From positions 1-64,000 of the forward strand of contig CAJUIP010000009.1 of NCBI GenBank assembly GCA_910586315.1: DNA of 64,000 bases, written 5' to 3'. This document shows positions 51,121 through 59,395 of the stretch, in pieces. The notes below the pieces were generated by a model, which worked only from the letters and a program-made list of their open reading frames with translations, searched no databases and had not been told where the DNA came from. The first letter of the stretch is position 1; the number at the start of each line of letters is the position of its first letter. This DNA is from an uncultured Lachnospiraceae bacterium (GTDB lineage Bacteria > Bacillota > Clostridia > Lachnospirales > Lachnospiraceae). The translations under genes were made by a program, and so were the position numbers.

Positions 51121-52599
51121 ATGAAAACGATTCAAATTTCTGAGCTGGATAATGTGGCAGTTGCCCTGCATCCCATCGAAAAGGGAGAAACCGTCACCGC
51201 AGGCGGGTTTACGGTAACTGCCCTGGAAGAGATTCCCCAGGGGCATAAAATCGCCCTTCGTGCCATCAAAAACGGCGAAAATATCATGAAATACGGGTTC
51301 CCCATCGGCCATGCGACGGCTGATGTGAAGCCCGGCACATGGATGCATACCCACAACGTATGTACAAACCTGGAAGGCGAAATGGAGTATACTTACAATC
51401 CGAACCTCCAGTTTCCAAAGCCCGTGGAGCCGGAAACCTTTATGGGCTTTAAGAGAAAGGACGGCCGTGCCGCCATCCGCAACGAGATCTGGATTATTCC
51501 CACTGTCGGCTGTGTAAACGACGTGGCAAAAAAAATGGTGCGGGACAATCAGGACCTAGTGGCAGGCACCATTGACGGCCTTTACACTTTCCCCCATCCG
51601 TTTGGATGCAGCCAGACAGGGGAGGACCATGCACAGACCAGAAAGCTTCTGGCCGCTCTGGTCCGTCATCCCAATGCGGCCGCCGTGCTGGTTCTGGGGT
51701 TAGGCTGTGAGAATCTGACCCATGAGCAGTTCCTTGCGGAGCTTGGGGAGTACGATAAGGACAGAGTAAAGTTCTTAATCTGCCAGGAGGCGGAGGATGA
51801 ATTTGCAGAGGGAAGAAAGCTTTTAGAGCAGTGTGCGGAATATGCCTCTCAGTTTAAACGGGGGCCCATCCCGGTCAGCGAGCTGGTCATCGGTATGAAG
51901 TGCGGTGGTTCCGACGGACTTTCGGGCATTACCGCAAATCCCGCCGTCGGACGGTTCAGTGATATGATGGCGGCCCGCGGCGGCTCCACCGTGCTCACAG
52001 AGGTGCCGGAGATGTTCGGCGCGGAGGGCTTCCTCATGAACCGCTGCGCCAGCCGCGAGGTGTTTGACAAGGCGGTGAGCATGATTAACGGCTTCAAAAA
52101 CTACTTTATCAGCCATCATGAGGTGGTTTACGATAACCCCAGTCCCGGCAACCGCCAGGGAGGCATCACCACCCTGGAGGACAAGTCCTGCGGCTGTGTT
52201 CAGAAGGGCGGCACGGCCCCGATTATGGACGTAATCGGTTATGGCGACCCGGTTGTGACAAAGGGCCTCAACATGCTTTACGGGCCGGGAAATGACCTGG
52301 TATCCGCGACGGCGATGACCGCGGCGGGAGCCCATATGATTCTTTTCACCACGGGACGCGGAACACCTTTTGGAGCCCCGGCGCCTACTTTAAAGCTTGC
52401 CACAAACAGCCAGCTTGCCCAGAAGAAAAAGGGCTGGATTGACTTTGACGCGGGCCCCATTGCCGACGGAGAATCGATTGACGACGCGGCAAAACGGCTT
52501 ATGAGCCTGGTCATCGAAGTGGCGAACGGTAAGCTCACGAAGGCGGAGGAAAAGGGATTCCGGGAGATTTCTATTTTCAAGGACGGAGTTGTTCTGTAA
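51121..52599 (+). CDS. uxaA: Altronate dehydratase
   Basis: A 492-residue UxaA with an N-terminal SAF-type domain (about 1-95, ending in WMHTHNVCTNL with metal-binding His) and a large C-terminal domain (FMGFKRKDGRAAIRNEIWIIPTVGCVND; FPHPFGCSQTGEDHAQTRKLLAAL). It dehydrates altronate to 2-keto-3-deoxygluconate. Directly follows uxaB with a 4-base gap and closes the operon. Confidence 0.95.
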   Translation: MKTIQISELDNVAVALHPIEKGETVTAGGFTVTALEEIPQGHKIALRAIKNGENIMKYGFPIGHATADVKPGTWMHTHNVCTNLEGEMEYTYNPNLQFPKPVEPETFMGFKRKDGRAAIRNEIWIIPTVGCVNDVAKKMVRDNQDLVAGTIDGLYTFPHPFGCSQTGEDHAQTRKLLAALVRHPNAAAVLVLGLGCENLTHEQFLAELGEYDKDRVKFLICQEAEDEFAEGRKLLEQCAEYASQFKRGPIPVSELVIGMKCGGSDGLSGITANPAVGRFSDMMAARGGSTVLTEVPEMFGAEGFLMNRCASREVFDKAVSMINGFKNYFISHHEVVYDNPSPGNRQGGITTLEDKSCGCVQKGGTAPIMDVIGYGDPVVTKGLNMLYGPGNDLVSATAMTAAGAHMILFTTGRGTPFGAPAPTLKLATNSQLAQKKKGWIDFDAGPIADGESIDDAAKRLMSLVIEVANGKLTKAEEKGFREISIFKDGVVL

Positions 52600-52636
52600 G
52601 ATTGTAAAGTTGTAATATAAGGTATTTGTAAAAACG

Positions 52637-52676
52637 GCTTCGGCAAAGGCGGTTTCGCCTCTGCCGGGGCTTTTTT
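52637..52676 (+). terminator. Terminator after uxaA
   Basis: GCTTCGGCAAAGGCG pairs with CGCCTCTGCCGGGGC (a few G-T pairs and one mismatch), loop TTTC, followed by TTTTTT. Confidence 0.85.
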
Positions 52677-52752
52677 GTGATGCGCCGGACATTTTTCCTT
52701 TGGGCAATCGGGAAAATGGGCAAATAATTGGATTTCAGACACGCTCTAATAC

Positions 52753-52790
52753 AAAAAACCGACAATCTGAATTTCAGATTATCGGTTTCT
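52753..52790 (-). terminator. Terminator of the tRNA unit
   Basis: On the minus strand AACCGATAATCTGAA pairs with its near-complement ending GGTT, followed by a run of T. It ends the two-tRNA transcript. Confidence 0.8.
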
Positions 52791-52795
52791 ATAAG

Positions 52796-52867
52796 TGACC
52801 TGTCCGGGAATCGAACCCGGGTTTACGCCGTGAGAGGGCGTCGTCTTGACCGCTTGACCAACAGGCC
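52796..52867 (-). tRNA. tRNA-Glu (anticodon CTC)
   Basis: A 72-nt cloverleaf: acceptor GGCCTGT/ACAGGTC with one G-T pair, D-arm GGTCAAGCGGTCAAGAC, anticodon stem ACGCC/GGCGT with loop CTCTCAC (anticodon CTC, codon GAG), T-loop GTTCGATTC. CCA is not encoded. Confidence 0.93.
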
Positions 52868-52873
52868 GTAAAA

Positions 52874-52947
52874 TCGAGGCGACAAGATTCGAACTTGCGG
52901 CCTCTGCGTCCCGAACGCAGCGCTCTACCAAACTGAGCCACGCCTCG
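52874..52947 (-). tRNA. tRNA-Pro (anticodon CGG)
   Basis: A 74-nt cloverleaf: acceptor CGAGGCG/CGCCTCG, anticodon stem CTGCG/CGCAG with loop TTCGGGA (anticodon CGG, codon CCG), T-loop GTTCGAATC. Six bases from the Glu tRNA, so one transcript. CCA is not encoded. Confidence 0.93.
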
Positions 52948-53113
52948 ATGTGATGTGCTCGTATCAGTGAGCTTGTTTATAATATCATGGAAATGGAAAA
53001 AAAGCAAGCAAAATTTGTAAATTCCTTTTGTAAATTTTGGTAGAAGTTTGTTGGTAAATAGTGTATACTGGTTTCGCTGTCTCCCTACACTGCACAGCAG
53101 GAAGGGGGTGTAT

Positions 53114-53137
53114 AACTTGGATTTTATATTTAACTTC
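53114..53137 (+). repeat. Direct repeat 1 at the toxin start
   Basis: AACTTGGATTTTATATTTAA plus CTTC covers the TTG start of the small toxin. The same sequence, 3 bases shorter, recurs after the terminator (53266-53286). In par/fst loci such repeats let the antisense RNA pair with the toxin mRNA start. Confidence 0.65.
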
Positions 53138-53212
53138 TTTCTTTCGATTATGGCGAGTGTAGCTGGTAACTACATAAGCAAATGGCTAGGTCGGAAGAAT
53201 AAAGACAGCTAG
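53117..53212 (+). CDS. Small hydrophobic type I toxin (Fst/Ldr-like), 31 aa
   Basis: TTG start with GGGGGTG upstream; the peptide is MDFIFNFFLSIMASVAGNYI followed by SKWLGRKNKDS: a membrane helix, then a short basic tail, as in Fst-like toxins that insert into the membrane. It is followed by a strong bidirectional terminator and by a second copy of its start-site sequence, the layout of par/fst type I loci. A TATACT (53064-53069) could be its -10. It was too short for routine gene calling. Confidence 0.7.
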   Translation: MDFIFNFFLSIMASVAGNYISKWLGRKNKDS

Positions 53213-53221
53213 CCTAAGAAT

Positions 53222-53261
53222 GAGCCCCCAGAGACTGGCATTCTCTGGGGGCTCTCTTTGT
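53222..53261. terminator. Bidirectional terminator of the type I locus
   Basis: GAGCCCCCAGAGA (53222-53234) and TCTCTGGGGGCTC (53242-53254) make a 13-bp perfect stem with a 7-base loop, followed by TCTTTG. It would end both the toxin mRNA and a converging antisense RNA. Confidence 0.85.
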
Positions 53262-53265
53262 GCAC

Positions 53266-53286
53266 AACTTGGTTATATTTAACTTC
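53266..53286 (+). repeat. Direct repeat 2 of the type I locus
   Basis: AACTTGGTTATATTTAACTT plus C repeats the toxin start sequence with a 3-base deletion. It lies inside the presumed antisense RNA. Confidence 0.65.
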
Positions 53287-53483
53287 CTGGTGCTATTATA
53301 CTACTCCGTTTTTTTATAAATGTCAATAGATTTGCTTCTTGTAGATGCCCATTCCCACAGTAAGCGCGGTTACGGAAAATGTCGTAAAAGTTCGAATAAT
53401 CTATAAATAAAATATAAATATTCCTAAAATAAAAGCATATAATTCTAAACAAAATGCAAATAAAATAAAAATAAGAATATTCA

Positions 53484-53512
53484 TTGAAATAAAACGATAA
53501 TTCTGATAAAAT
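53484..53512 (+). promoter_or_regulatory. Promoter of the betaine/choline transporter
   Basis: TTGAAA (53484-53489), 17-base spacer, TAAAAT (53507-53512), about 49 bases before the start codon in an A-rich stretch. The rest of 53262-53560 holds no gene. Confidence 0.65.
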
Positions 53513-53560
53513 AGAAATAATTACCGAAAATCAGCAAAAACAGAACAGGGGGTGGCTGGA

Positions 53561-55441
53561 ATGAATAGAAAACAGAAAATGACTGCAATTCTGGCGGTGG
53601 CAGCGCTTTTGTTCATCGCTGCCGCGGGGACGGGCGGATGCAGCCGGTCGGCCGGGGAGATCAGGTTTGCGGATGTGGGCTGGGACAGCGTCAAATTTCA
53701 TAATGCTGTGGCCGGACTGGTCGCAGAATCCGCGTTCGGATACACCTGGAAGGAGGTGCCCGGTTCCTCCCCGATTATGCACGAGGCCATGTTAAAGGGC
53801 GAGATTGATGTGAACATGGAGGAGTGGACCGACAATCTGGCTACCTACCATGCGGATCTGGCGGATGAAAAATTTAAGGAGCTGGGGGTCAATTTTGATG
53901 ACAATATCCAGGGCTTTTACGTCCCCCGGTATGTGATCGAAGGGGATGCCAAACGGGGCATCGAGCCTGTGGCGCCGGATCTTCACACTGTGCAGGATTT
54001 AAAGAAGTATGCCGATATTTTTCCGGATGAGGAAAATCCGGGCAAAGGGCGGATATACGGCGCGATACCCGGATGGGAAATCAATGAGATCATGAAACGT
54101 AAGGTGGAGCAGAACGGCCTCTCCGATTTTTATAATTATTTCCAGCCTGGCTCTGATGCCGCCTTATCCGCGGCCATTACCTCCGCCTGCGAGAAGGGCG
54201 AACCGATTGTGGCTTACTATTGGGAGCCCACATGGCTCATGGGGAAATATGATCTGGTGCTTCTTGAGGATATTCCTTATGTGGATGCTGAGCATTACAA
54301 GGCCGGGCTTACGGAATGTCCGTCGGTACGGGTGACTATCGCGGCCGGCAACGAATTTTACGCGGACAACGAGGAGTTTTGCGGGTTTCTGGAACAATAC
54401 CGGACCTCCAGCGCGCTGACGTCGGAGGCCCTGGCCCACATGCAGGAGACCGGTGATGACTATGACGGGACGGCCAGATGGTTTCTGGCGGAGCATGATG
54501 ATCTTTTACGCTCGTGGCTTCCTGAGAGTGAGGCCGAAAAAGTCCGGGCGGCTCTCGGTGAAAAGGAGGAGACGGCCGGCTGGTTCATGGACTTTCCCTT
54601 TACGCTTCCCATCGATGTGGAAGCCTTCGACGTATCCGTCAAAGCCTTTGCGGCGGAATTTTCCGGATTCTTTCAAGGGATTAAGGGATTTTTAAACGGA
54701 CTGATCGGTTTTATTGACGGAGTTTTGTCGATGGTTCCCTGGTGGCTGTTTCTTTTGTTTATATTCTTCGCGGGGATGAAGGTTGGCAAAAAAGTCCGTA
54801 CCGGAATCCTGTACGCGGCGCTCGTCTCACTGGTGGGAATGGTGGGCTTGTGGGATCTGATGTATGAGACGCTGTCTATCGTCCTGGCATCCGTGGTAAT
54901 CTCTCTTTGCATCGGGCTCCCGGCCGGGATCCTGATTTCCGGCAGTGACTGGGCAAACCGGATCGTGCGCCCGGTTCTTGATACCATGCAGACCATGCCG
55001 GTGTTCGTTTACCTGATTCCGGCCGTGCTGTTCTTTGGCCTTGGAAAGGCGCCTGCCGTGATTGCGACGACGATCTACGCCATCGTCCCGGTGATCCGTC
55101 TGACGAGCCATGGAATCCGGCAGGTGGACCCGGAGGTGGTGGAGGCGGCCCGGTCCTTCGGCTCCACCAGACGGCAGTGCCTGTTCAAGGTGCAGATTCC
55201 CCAGGCGCTTCCAACGATTTTAACAGGCGTTAACCAGACACTGATGATGGCCATGTCCATGGTGGTGACCTGCTCGATGATCGGCGCGTCGGGGCTTGGA
55301 ATGGAAGTGCTGATAAGCGTAAACCGGATTGAGATCGGCCGCGGGCTTCTGGCCGGTACGGCGGTGGTCATCGTGGCCATCCTGATGGACCGGCTGACCC
55401 AGGGAGCCATGAAACGGGGGGAGGACGATACGCATGAATAA
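53561..55441 (+). CDS. Glycine betaine/choline ABC transporter: binding protein fused to permease
   Basis: A 626-residue fusion. Signal-type N-terminus (AILAVAALLFIAAAGTGGCS, a probable lipobox or first helix), then an OpuAC-like binding domain (about 25-330; ADVGWDSVKFHNAVAGLV, EVPGSSPIMHEAMLKGEIDVNMEEW, aromatic residues such as YYWEPTW for the cation), then from about 385 the permease (WDLMYETLSIVLASVVISLCIGLPAG; GLGKAPAVIATTIYAIVPVIRLTSHGI; EAARSFGSTRRQ coupling loop). Binding-first order differs from OpuAB, where the binding domain is at the C-terminus. It would import betaine, choline or proline betaine for osmoprotection or fermentation. Confidence 0.9.
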   Translation: MNRKQKMTAILAVAALLFIAAAGTGGCSRSAGEIRFADVGWDSVKFHNAVAGLVAESAFGYTWKEVPGSSPIMHEAMLKGEIDVNMEEWTDNLATYHADLADEKFKELGVNFDDNIQGFYVPRYVIEGDAKRGIEPVAPDLHTVQDLKKYADIFPDEENPGKGRIYGAIPGWEINEIMKRKVEQNGLSDFYNYFQPGSDAALSAAITSACEKGEPIVAYYWEPTWLMGKYDLVLLEDIPYVDAEHYKAGLTECPSVRVTIAAGNEFYADNEEFCGFLEQYRTSSALTSEALAHMQETGDDYDGTARWFLAEHDDLLRSWLPESEAEKVRAALGEKEETAGWFMDFPFTLPIDVEAFDVSVKAFAAEFSGFFQGIKGFLNGLIGFIDGVLSMVPWWLFLLFIFFAGMKVGKKVRTGILYAALVSLVGMVGLWDLMYETLSIVLASVVISLCIGLPAGILISGSDWANRIVRPVLDTMQTMPVFVYLIPAVLFFGLGKAPAVIATTIYAIVPVIRLTSHGIRQVDPEVVEAARSFGSTRRQCLFKVQIPQALPTILTGVNQTLMMAMSMVVTCSMIGASGLGMEVLISVNRIEIGRGLLAGTAVVIVAILMDRLTQGAMKRGEDDTHE

Positions 55442-56624
55442 TAGCAGACAGAATGAATATATTATCCAGGTGGAGCATTTGACGAAGCTTTACGGGACCA
55501 ACAGGGCGGAGGCGGAACGGCTTTTACAGGCCGGGAAGAGCAAAGCTGAGGTATTTGCAAAAACAGGCGTGACGGCGGCGCTCTGGGACGTCAGCTTCCG
55601 GGTGAAGCGGGGGGAAGTGTTTGTAATCATCGGACTTTCCGGTTCGGGAAAGTCAACCGTGGTCCGGATGCTTAATATGTTAAACCGCCCCACGAGCGGG
55701 CGCGTCATCTACGATAACAGCGAAATTGAGAAGTTTGGCAGAAAGGATCTGAACGATTACAGGAGAAACAAGATCTCCATGGTATTCCAGAACTTTGGGC
55801 TTATGAGCCACAGAGACGTTCTGGGGAATGTGGCCTATGGGCTGGAAGTCAAAGGAATATCCAGGGTGGAGAGAGAAAAGAAGGCCATGGAGATGATCGG
55901 GATGGTAGGCCTGAAAGGGCAGGAGAGGACGCCGATAGGAAGCCTGTCCGGAGGCATGAAGCAGAGAGTCGGAATCGCAAGGGCTCTCGCCAACGATCCG
56001 GAGGTGCTTTTGATGGATGAGCCGTTTTCGGCTCTGGATCCCCTTGTGCGGAAAGATATGCAGTTTGAGCTTCTGTCTCTGCAAAGGAAGCTCGAAAAGA
56101 CCGTGGTGTTTATTACCCATGACATTAATGAGGCCTTTAAGCTGGGGGACACCGTCGCTATTATGCGGGACGGGCGGCTCATTCAGGTGGGGACGCCGGA
56201 GGAGATGAGCGCCCACCCGGCGGACGATTATGTGCGGGAATTTATCGACAGCGCGGATAAGACAAAGGTGCTCTGCGCGAAGCACATTATGGTGACGCCC
56301 TGTGTCGTGCGGGAGAAGGATACGCCGCTCCACGCAGCCCGCGAGATGCGGTCCGCCGGAGTCTCGTCCGCATACGTGGTTGGCAGCCATATGAAGTTTT
56401 TGGGCGTTGTCGGCATTGAAACGGCGATCCGTGCCATTCGGGAAGAGAAGCCTTCCCTGGCGGGAATTTATGAAACCGATCTGGAGACAACTACCGAGGA
56501 CACAGTGATAAACGAGATTCTGCCCATGGCCGCCGTTACAAAATTCCCGATTCCAGTGCTGGAGGAGGATGGAAGCCTGGCGGGGATTGTGTCGAAGGCG
56601 TCGGTGCTGTCGTCGCTGCTTTAA
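55434..56624 (+). CDS. Glycine betaine/proline ABC transporter ATPase (OpuA/ProV type)
   Basis: A 396-residue ATPase that overlaps the permease gene by 8 bases. Walker A GLSGSGKSTVVRML near 62, Q-loop VFQNFGLMSH, signature [16 protein letters not shown] near 167, Walker B VLLMDEPFSALDP, H-loop FITHDINEAF; two CBS-like segments from about 280 (KHIMVTPCVV; VINEILPMAAVTKFPIPVLEEDG) that sense ionic strength in OpuA. Powers the transporter encoded just before it. Confidence 0.93.
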   Translation: MNNSRQNEYIIQVEHLTKLYGTNRAEAERLLQAGKSKAEVFAKTGVTAALWDVSFRVKRGEVFVIIGLSGSGKSTVVRMLNMLNRPTSGRVIYDNSEIEKFGRKDLNDYRRNKISMVFQNFGLMSHRDVLGNVAYGLEVKGISRVEREKKAMEMIGMVGLKGQERTPIGSLSGGMKQRVGIARALANDPEVLLMDEPFSALDPLVRKDMQFELLSLQRKLEKTVVFITHDINEAFKLGDTVAIMRDGRLIQVGTPEEMSAHPADDYVREFIDSADKTKVLCAKHIMVTPCVVREKDTPLHAAREMRSAGVSSAYVVGSHMKFLGVVGIETAIRAIREEKPSLAGIYETDLETTTEDTVINEILPMAAVTKFPIPVLEEDGSLAGIVSKASVLSSLL

Positions 56625-56660
56625 TGGAACGGTTATTACTATTTTTCTTAAATGAAATGG

Positions 56661-56689
56661 TTGCGTGAAATTGTTAAATGTTATACAAT
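56661..56689 (+). promoter_or_regulatory. Promoter of gpmI
   Basis: TTGCGT (56661-56666), 17-base spacer, TACAAT (56684-56689), about 65 bases before the start codon. Nothing else stands out in this gap. Confidence 0.65.
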
Positions 56690-56752
56690 ATAAGCGTTTC
56701 AGAGCTTATATAGTGTTCCGCAAGGGCATCATGGATAAAGGAGAGTAGGACA

Positions 56753-58309
56753 ATGAACAAAAAACCGGTAGTTTTAATGATTCTGGACGGATATGGGCTG
56801 AACGAAAGGCATGAGGCCAACGCGGTCTATGAGGGAAAGACCCCTGTGATGGACGGGCTGATGAAAGAGGGGCCGTTTGTAAAGGGAAATGCCAGCGGTC
56901 TTTCTGTGGGTCTGCCGGACGGCCAGATGGGAAATTCTGAGGTGGGCCATTTAAATATGGGCGCCGGACGCATCGTGTACCAGGAGCTGACCCGGATCAC
57001 CAAGTCGATTCAGGATGGGGATTTTTTTGAAAATAAGGCATTTATGGCAGCCGTAGAGAACTGTAAAAAGAATGATTCGGCCCTCCATCTGTTCGGGCTG
57101 GTTTCCGACGGGGGCGTCCACAGCCATATTACCCATATTTACGGGCTTCTTGAGCTGGCAAAGAGAAACGGCCTTAAAAAGGTATATGTCCACTGCTTTC
57201 TGGACGGGCGGGATACGCCGCCGACCTCCGGAAAGGAGTATGTGGAGGAGCTGGAAAAGAAGATGGCGGAGCTGGGCGTCGGAAAGGTTGCCGTGGTGTC
57301 CGGACGCTATTATGCCATGGACAGAGATAAAAACTGGGATAGGGTAAAAATTGCCTACGATGCGATGACGAAGGGCGAGGGAAAGACCTGCGACAGCGCG
57401 ACGGCGGCGATTCAGGCCTCCTACGATGAGGGCAAGACCGATGAGTTTGTCGTGCCTACCGTGATCACGGAGAACGGCGCGCCGAGGGCAGTAATCCGCA
57501 CCGGCGATTCCATTATTTTCTATAATTTCCGCCCGGACCGCGCCAGACAGATGACACGGGCGTTTTGTGATGAAGAGTTTTCCGGCTTTGACCGCGGGGA
57601 GCGTGTGGCCACAACATACGTGTGCTTTACCGATTATGATGAGACCATCGGAAATAAGCTGGTAGCTTTCGAGAAGGAGGTAATTACAAATACCTTTGGA
57701 GAGTTTCTGGCGGCCAACGGCTTAAAGCAGGCGAGAATCGCCGAGACCGAGAAGTATGCCCATGTGACGTTCTTCTTTAACGGCGGCATTGAGGAGCCGA
57801 ACCCGGGCGAGGACCGTTTCTTAATCCCGTCCCCGAAGGAGGTTCCGACTTATGATTTAAAGCCGGAGATGAGCGCGCCGGCGGTCTGCGACAAGCTCTG
57901 CGAATGCATCAGGTCCGGCAAATATGATGTGATTATCATTAACTTTGCGAATCCGGATATGGTGGGCCATACCGGGGTGGAGGCCGCGGCGATTCAGGCT
58001 GTCGAGACCGTGGACGTATGTGTCGGAAGGGCTGTGGAGGCCATAAAAGAGGCGGGCGGCGCCATGTTCATCTGTGCGGACCATGGAAACGCGGAGCAGC
58101 TGGTGGATTATGAGACCGGGGAGCCGTTTACTGCCCATACGACGAATCCGGTTCCGTTTATCCTTGTAAACGCGGGCGCGGAGTATGGCCTGAGAGAGGG
58201 CGGCTGCTTGGCGGACATTGCGCCGACGTTAATTGAACTTATGGGGATGGAGAAGCCGGAGGAGATGACCGGGAAGTCGCTTTTGGTGAGGCAAAATCAT
58301 CAAAATTAG
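56753..58309 (+). CDS. gpmI: 2,3-bisphosphoglycerate-independent phosphoglycerate mutase
   Basis: A 518-residue GpmI, usual length. VVLMILDGYGLNERHEANAV at the start has the first metal Asp; MGNSEVGHLNMGAGRIVYQELTRI near 63 contains the phosphorylated Ser; HCFLDGRDTPPTSG near 148, and ADHGNAEQLVD near 445. Interconverts 3- and 2-phosphoglycerate in glycolysis with manganese. Single gene with its own promoter. Confidence 0.97.
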   Translation: MNKKPVVLMILDGYGLNERHEANAVYEGKTPVMDGLMKEGPFVKGNASGLSVGLPDGQMGNSEVGHLNMGAGRIVYQELTRITKSIQDGDFFENKAFMAAVENCKKNDSALHLFGLVSDGGVHSHITHIYGLLELAKRNGLKKVYVHCFLDGRDTPPTSGKEYVEELEKKMAELGVGKVAVVSGRYYAMDRDKNWDRVKIAYDAMTKGEGKTCDSATAAIQASYDEGKTDEFVVPTVITENGAPRAVIRTGDSIIFYNFRPDRARQMTRAFCDEEFSGFDRGERVATTYVCFTDYDETIGNKLVAFEKEVITNTFGEFLAANGLKQARIAETEKYAHVTFFFNGGIEEPNPGEDRFLIPSPKEVPTYDLKPEMSAPAVCDKLCECIRSGKYDVIIINFANPDMVGHTGVEAAAIQAVETVDVCVGRAVEAIKEAGGAMFICADHGNAEQLVDYETGEPFTAHTTNPVPFILVNAGAEYGLREGGCLADIAPTLIELMGMEKPEEMTGKSLLVRQNHQN

Positions 58310-58401
58310 ATGATTAACTGTTACTACCCTTTCTATATATGAAAAAATCTGAATTGTCATAAAGGAAAGAATATGATAAAATATTGATAAGCGAAAATAA
58401 A

Positions 58402-58599
58402 TAAGCCTACCTTGTACTTGGCGGTCTAGTGTACTGGCTCGATTACTTTCAGCCAAATGACGCAGAATGAATTTTCAGCCTGCAAGGCGGAGGAAGGAGG
58501 CGATGCGGTGGCATCGTTGACTGACAACAACGCAGCAGATGGAAATTCAGGCAAGCCATTTGGCGAAATGTAATCGAGTCAGTACACTAGGTAGGCTTA
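58402..58599. mobile_element. MITE-like element with long inverted ends, 198 bp
   Basis: Outer ends TAAGCCTACC and GGTAGGCTTA are perfect inverted repeats. Inside, CTAGTGTACTGGCTCGATTA and its near-complement TAATCGAGTCAGTACACTAG, then CCAAATG and CATTTGG, continue the inverted pairing; the left arm has 14 extra bases (TTGTACTTGGCGGT). The centre holds CTGCAAGGCGGAGGAAGGAG, which also occurs in part at 41540-41560 (CTGCAAGGCGGCGGAAGGAG). No gene inside, so it would depend on a transposase elsewhere, or act as a large RNA hairpin. Confidence 0.7.
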
Positions 58600-58803
58600 A
58601 AAACTTATCTCGGAGGTCAGCCACTTTGTGGACGGCTGCTTCCTTTTTTGTATTCATAATATAGCATACTCCCTGAATAAATTTAAGAAAAATTTCTGTT
58701 AATGCAAATCGCTCTTTTCTTCCCATTTCCCAACGGATTTTAAGTAACAAACTTCCAGGCGTTTTACCATCTGGCAAAAGAAATTTTTACAGGCCTTTGT
58801 CAG

Positions 58804-58841
58804 AAAGCCAGTACGAAAGCAGGCAATCGTACTGGCTTTTT
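58804..58841. terminator. Terminator hairpin, usable on both strands
   Basis: AAGCCAGTACGA and TCGTACTGGCTT form a 12-bp stem with a 10-base loop, flanked by TTTTTGTG. It closes the minus-strand XRE gene and separates it from the MITE-like element. Confidence 0.75.
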
Positions 58842-58847
58842 GTGTGG

Positions 58848-59195
58848 CTAATGCATCGGGTTTTCCATATTCAGATAAAAGCTGGAAAGCCGCAAAGCAC
58901 GTTCAATGTCCTGATTCGTGTATCGGCGGCAAAGGGTCTGAAATATCTTTTGATTTGCAGAGGAAGAACTGTCTGACTCCCCGAACAGAAGAAAATCGGT
59001 GGAAACAGAACAAACTACGGAAATCTGTGCGAGAATGTCCAGGCTTGCCGTGCGCTTTCCCTGCTCGATTAATGCGAGGTAAGAGGTGGAGATATGCAGC
59101 ATATCAGCAAATGCTCCCTGCGTCTTATTCTGAGCCTGACGCAGAGCCCGGATTCTTTTTCCCATGGCTTCAAGATCAACCGTATATGTATCCAT
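58848..59195 (-). CDS. XRE-family (helix-turn-helix) regulator
   Basis: A 115-residue protein. Residues about 12-68 are a classical helix-turn-helix (IRALRQAQNKTQGAFADMLHI, STSYLALIEQGKRTASLDILAQI); the tail (residues 75-115) is short and Ser-rich, then helical. Start at 59195 is 8 bases after AAAGGA. It diverges from the M28 peptidase/peptide transporter operon and may control it; the AT-rich gap has TTTAC-CAAT-AGTAAA and repeated AATAGTGAA-like words that could be its sites. Confidence 0.85.
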   Translation of the reverse strand: MDTYTVDLEAMGKRIRALRQAQNKTQGAFADMLHISTSYLALIEQGKRTASLDILAQISVVCSVSTDFLLFGESDSSSSANQKIFQTLCRRYTNQDIERALRLSSFYLNMENPMH

Positions 59196-59324
59196 AGGCA
59201 TCGTCCTTTCTCATTTGTTAAATAAAGGTAATGATGTTTGCTTCGCACTTACGAAACAATTACGATAATAGATTAATAATAGCATTTCCAATTCCCCCAG
59301 TATTTACCAATAGTAAAAATATAA

Positions 59325-59353
59325 TTGACTAATAGTGAATATTTGTGTATAAT
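59325..59353 (+). promoter_or_regulatory. Promoter of the peptidase/peptide-transport operon
   Basis: TTGACT (59325-59330), 17-base spacer, TATAAT (59348-59353), 43 bases before the start codon. AATAGTAAAAATAT and AATAGTGAATATT form imperfect direct repeats around it. Confidence 0.75.
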
Positions 59354-59395
59354 GAAAATACATTTTAAATTTTATTATGAAAGGGTGATAGCAAT

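Larger units (their letters stand above)
53222..53326 (-). ncRNA. Candidate antisense RNA antitoxin
   Basis: A minus-strand promoter, TTGACA (53321-53326) with TAGTAT 17 bases on (53298-53303; a TATAAT overlaps at 53295-53300), points at the shared terminator. Its transcript, about 70 nt, would contain direct repeat 2 (53266-53286) complementary to the toxin start region and the terminator stem. Predicted from layout only. Confidence 0.5.

Noticed and set aside
52789..53007. 72-codon minus-strand open frame
   Set aside because: It runs through both tRNA genes.
58547..58777. 76-codon minus-strand open frame
   Set aside because: Starts inside the MITE-like element, poor start context, no family features.
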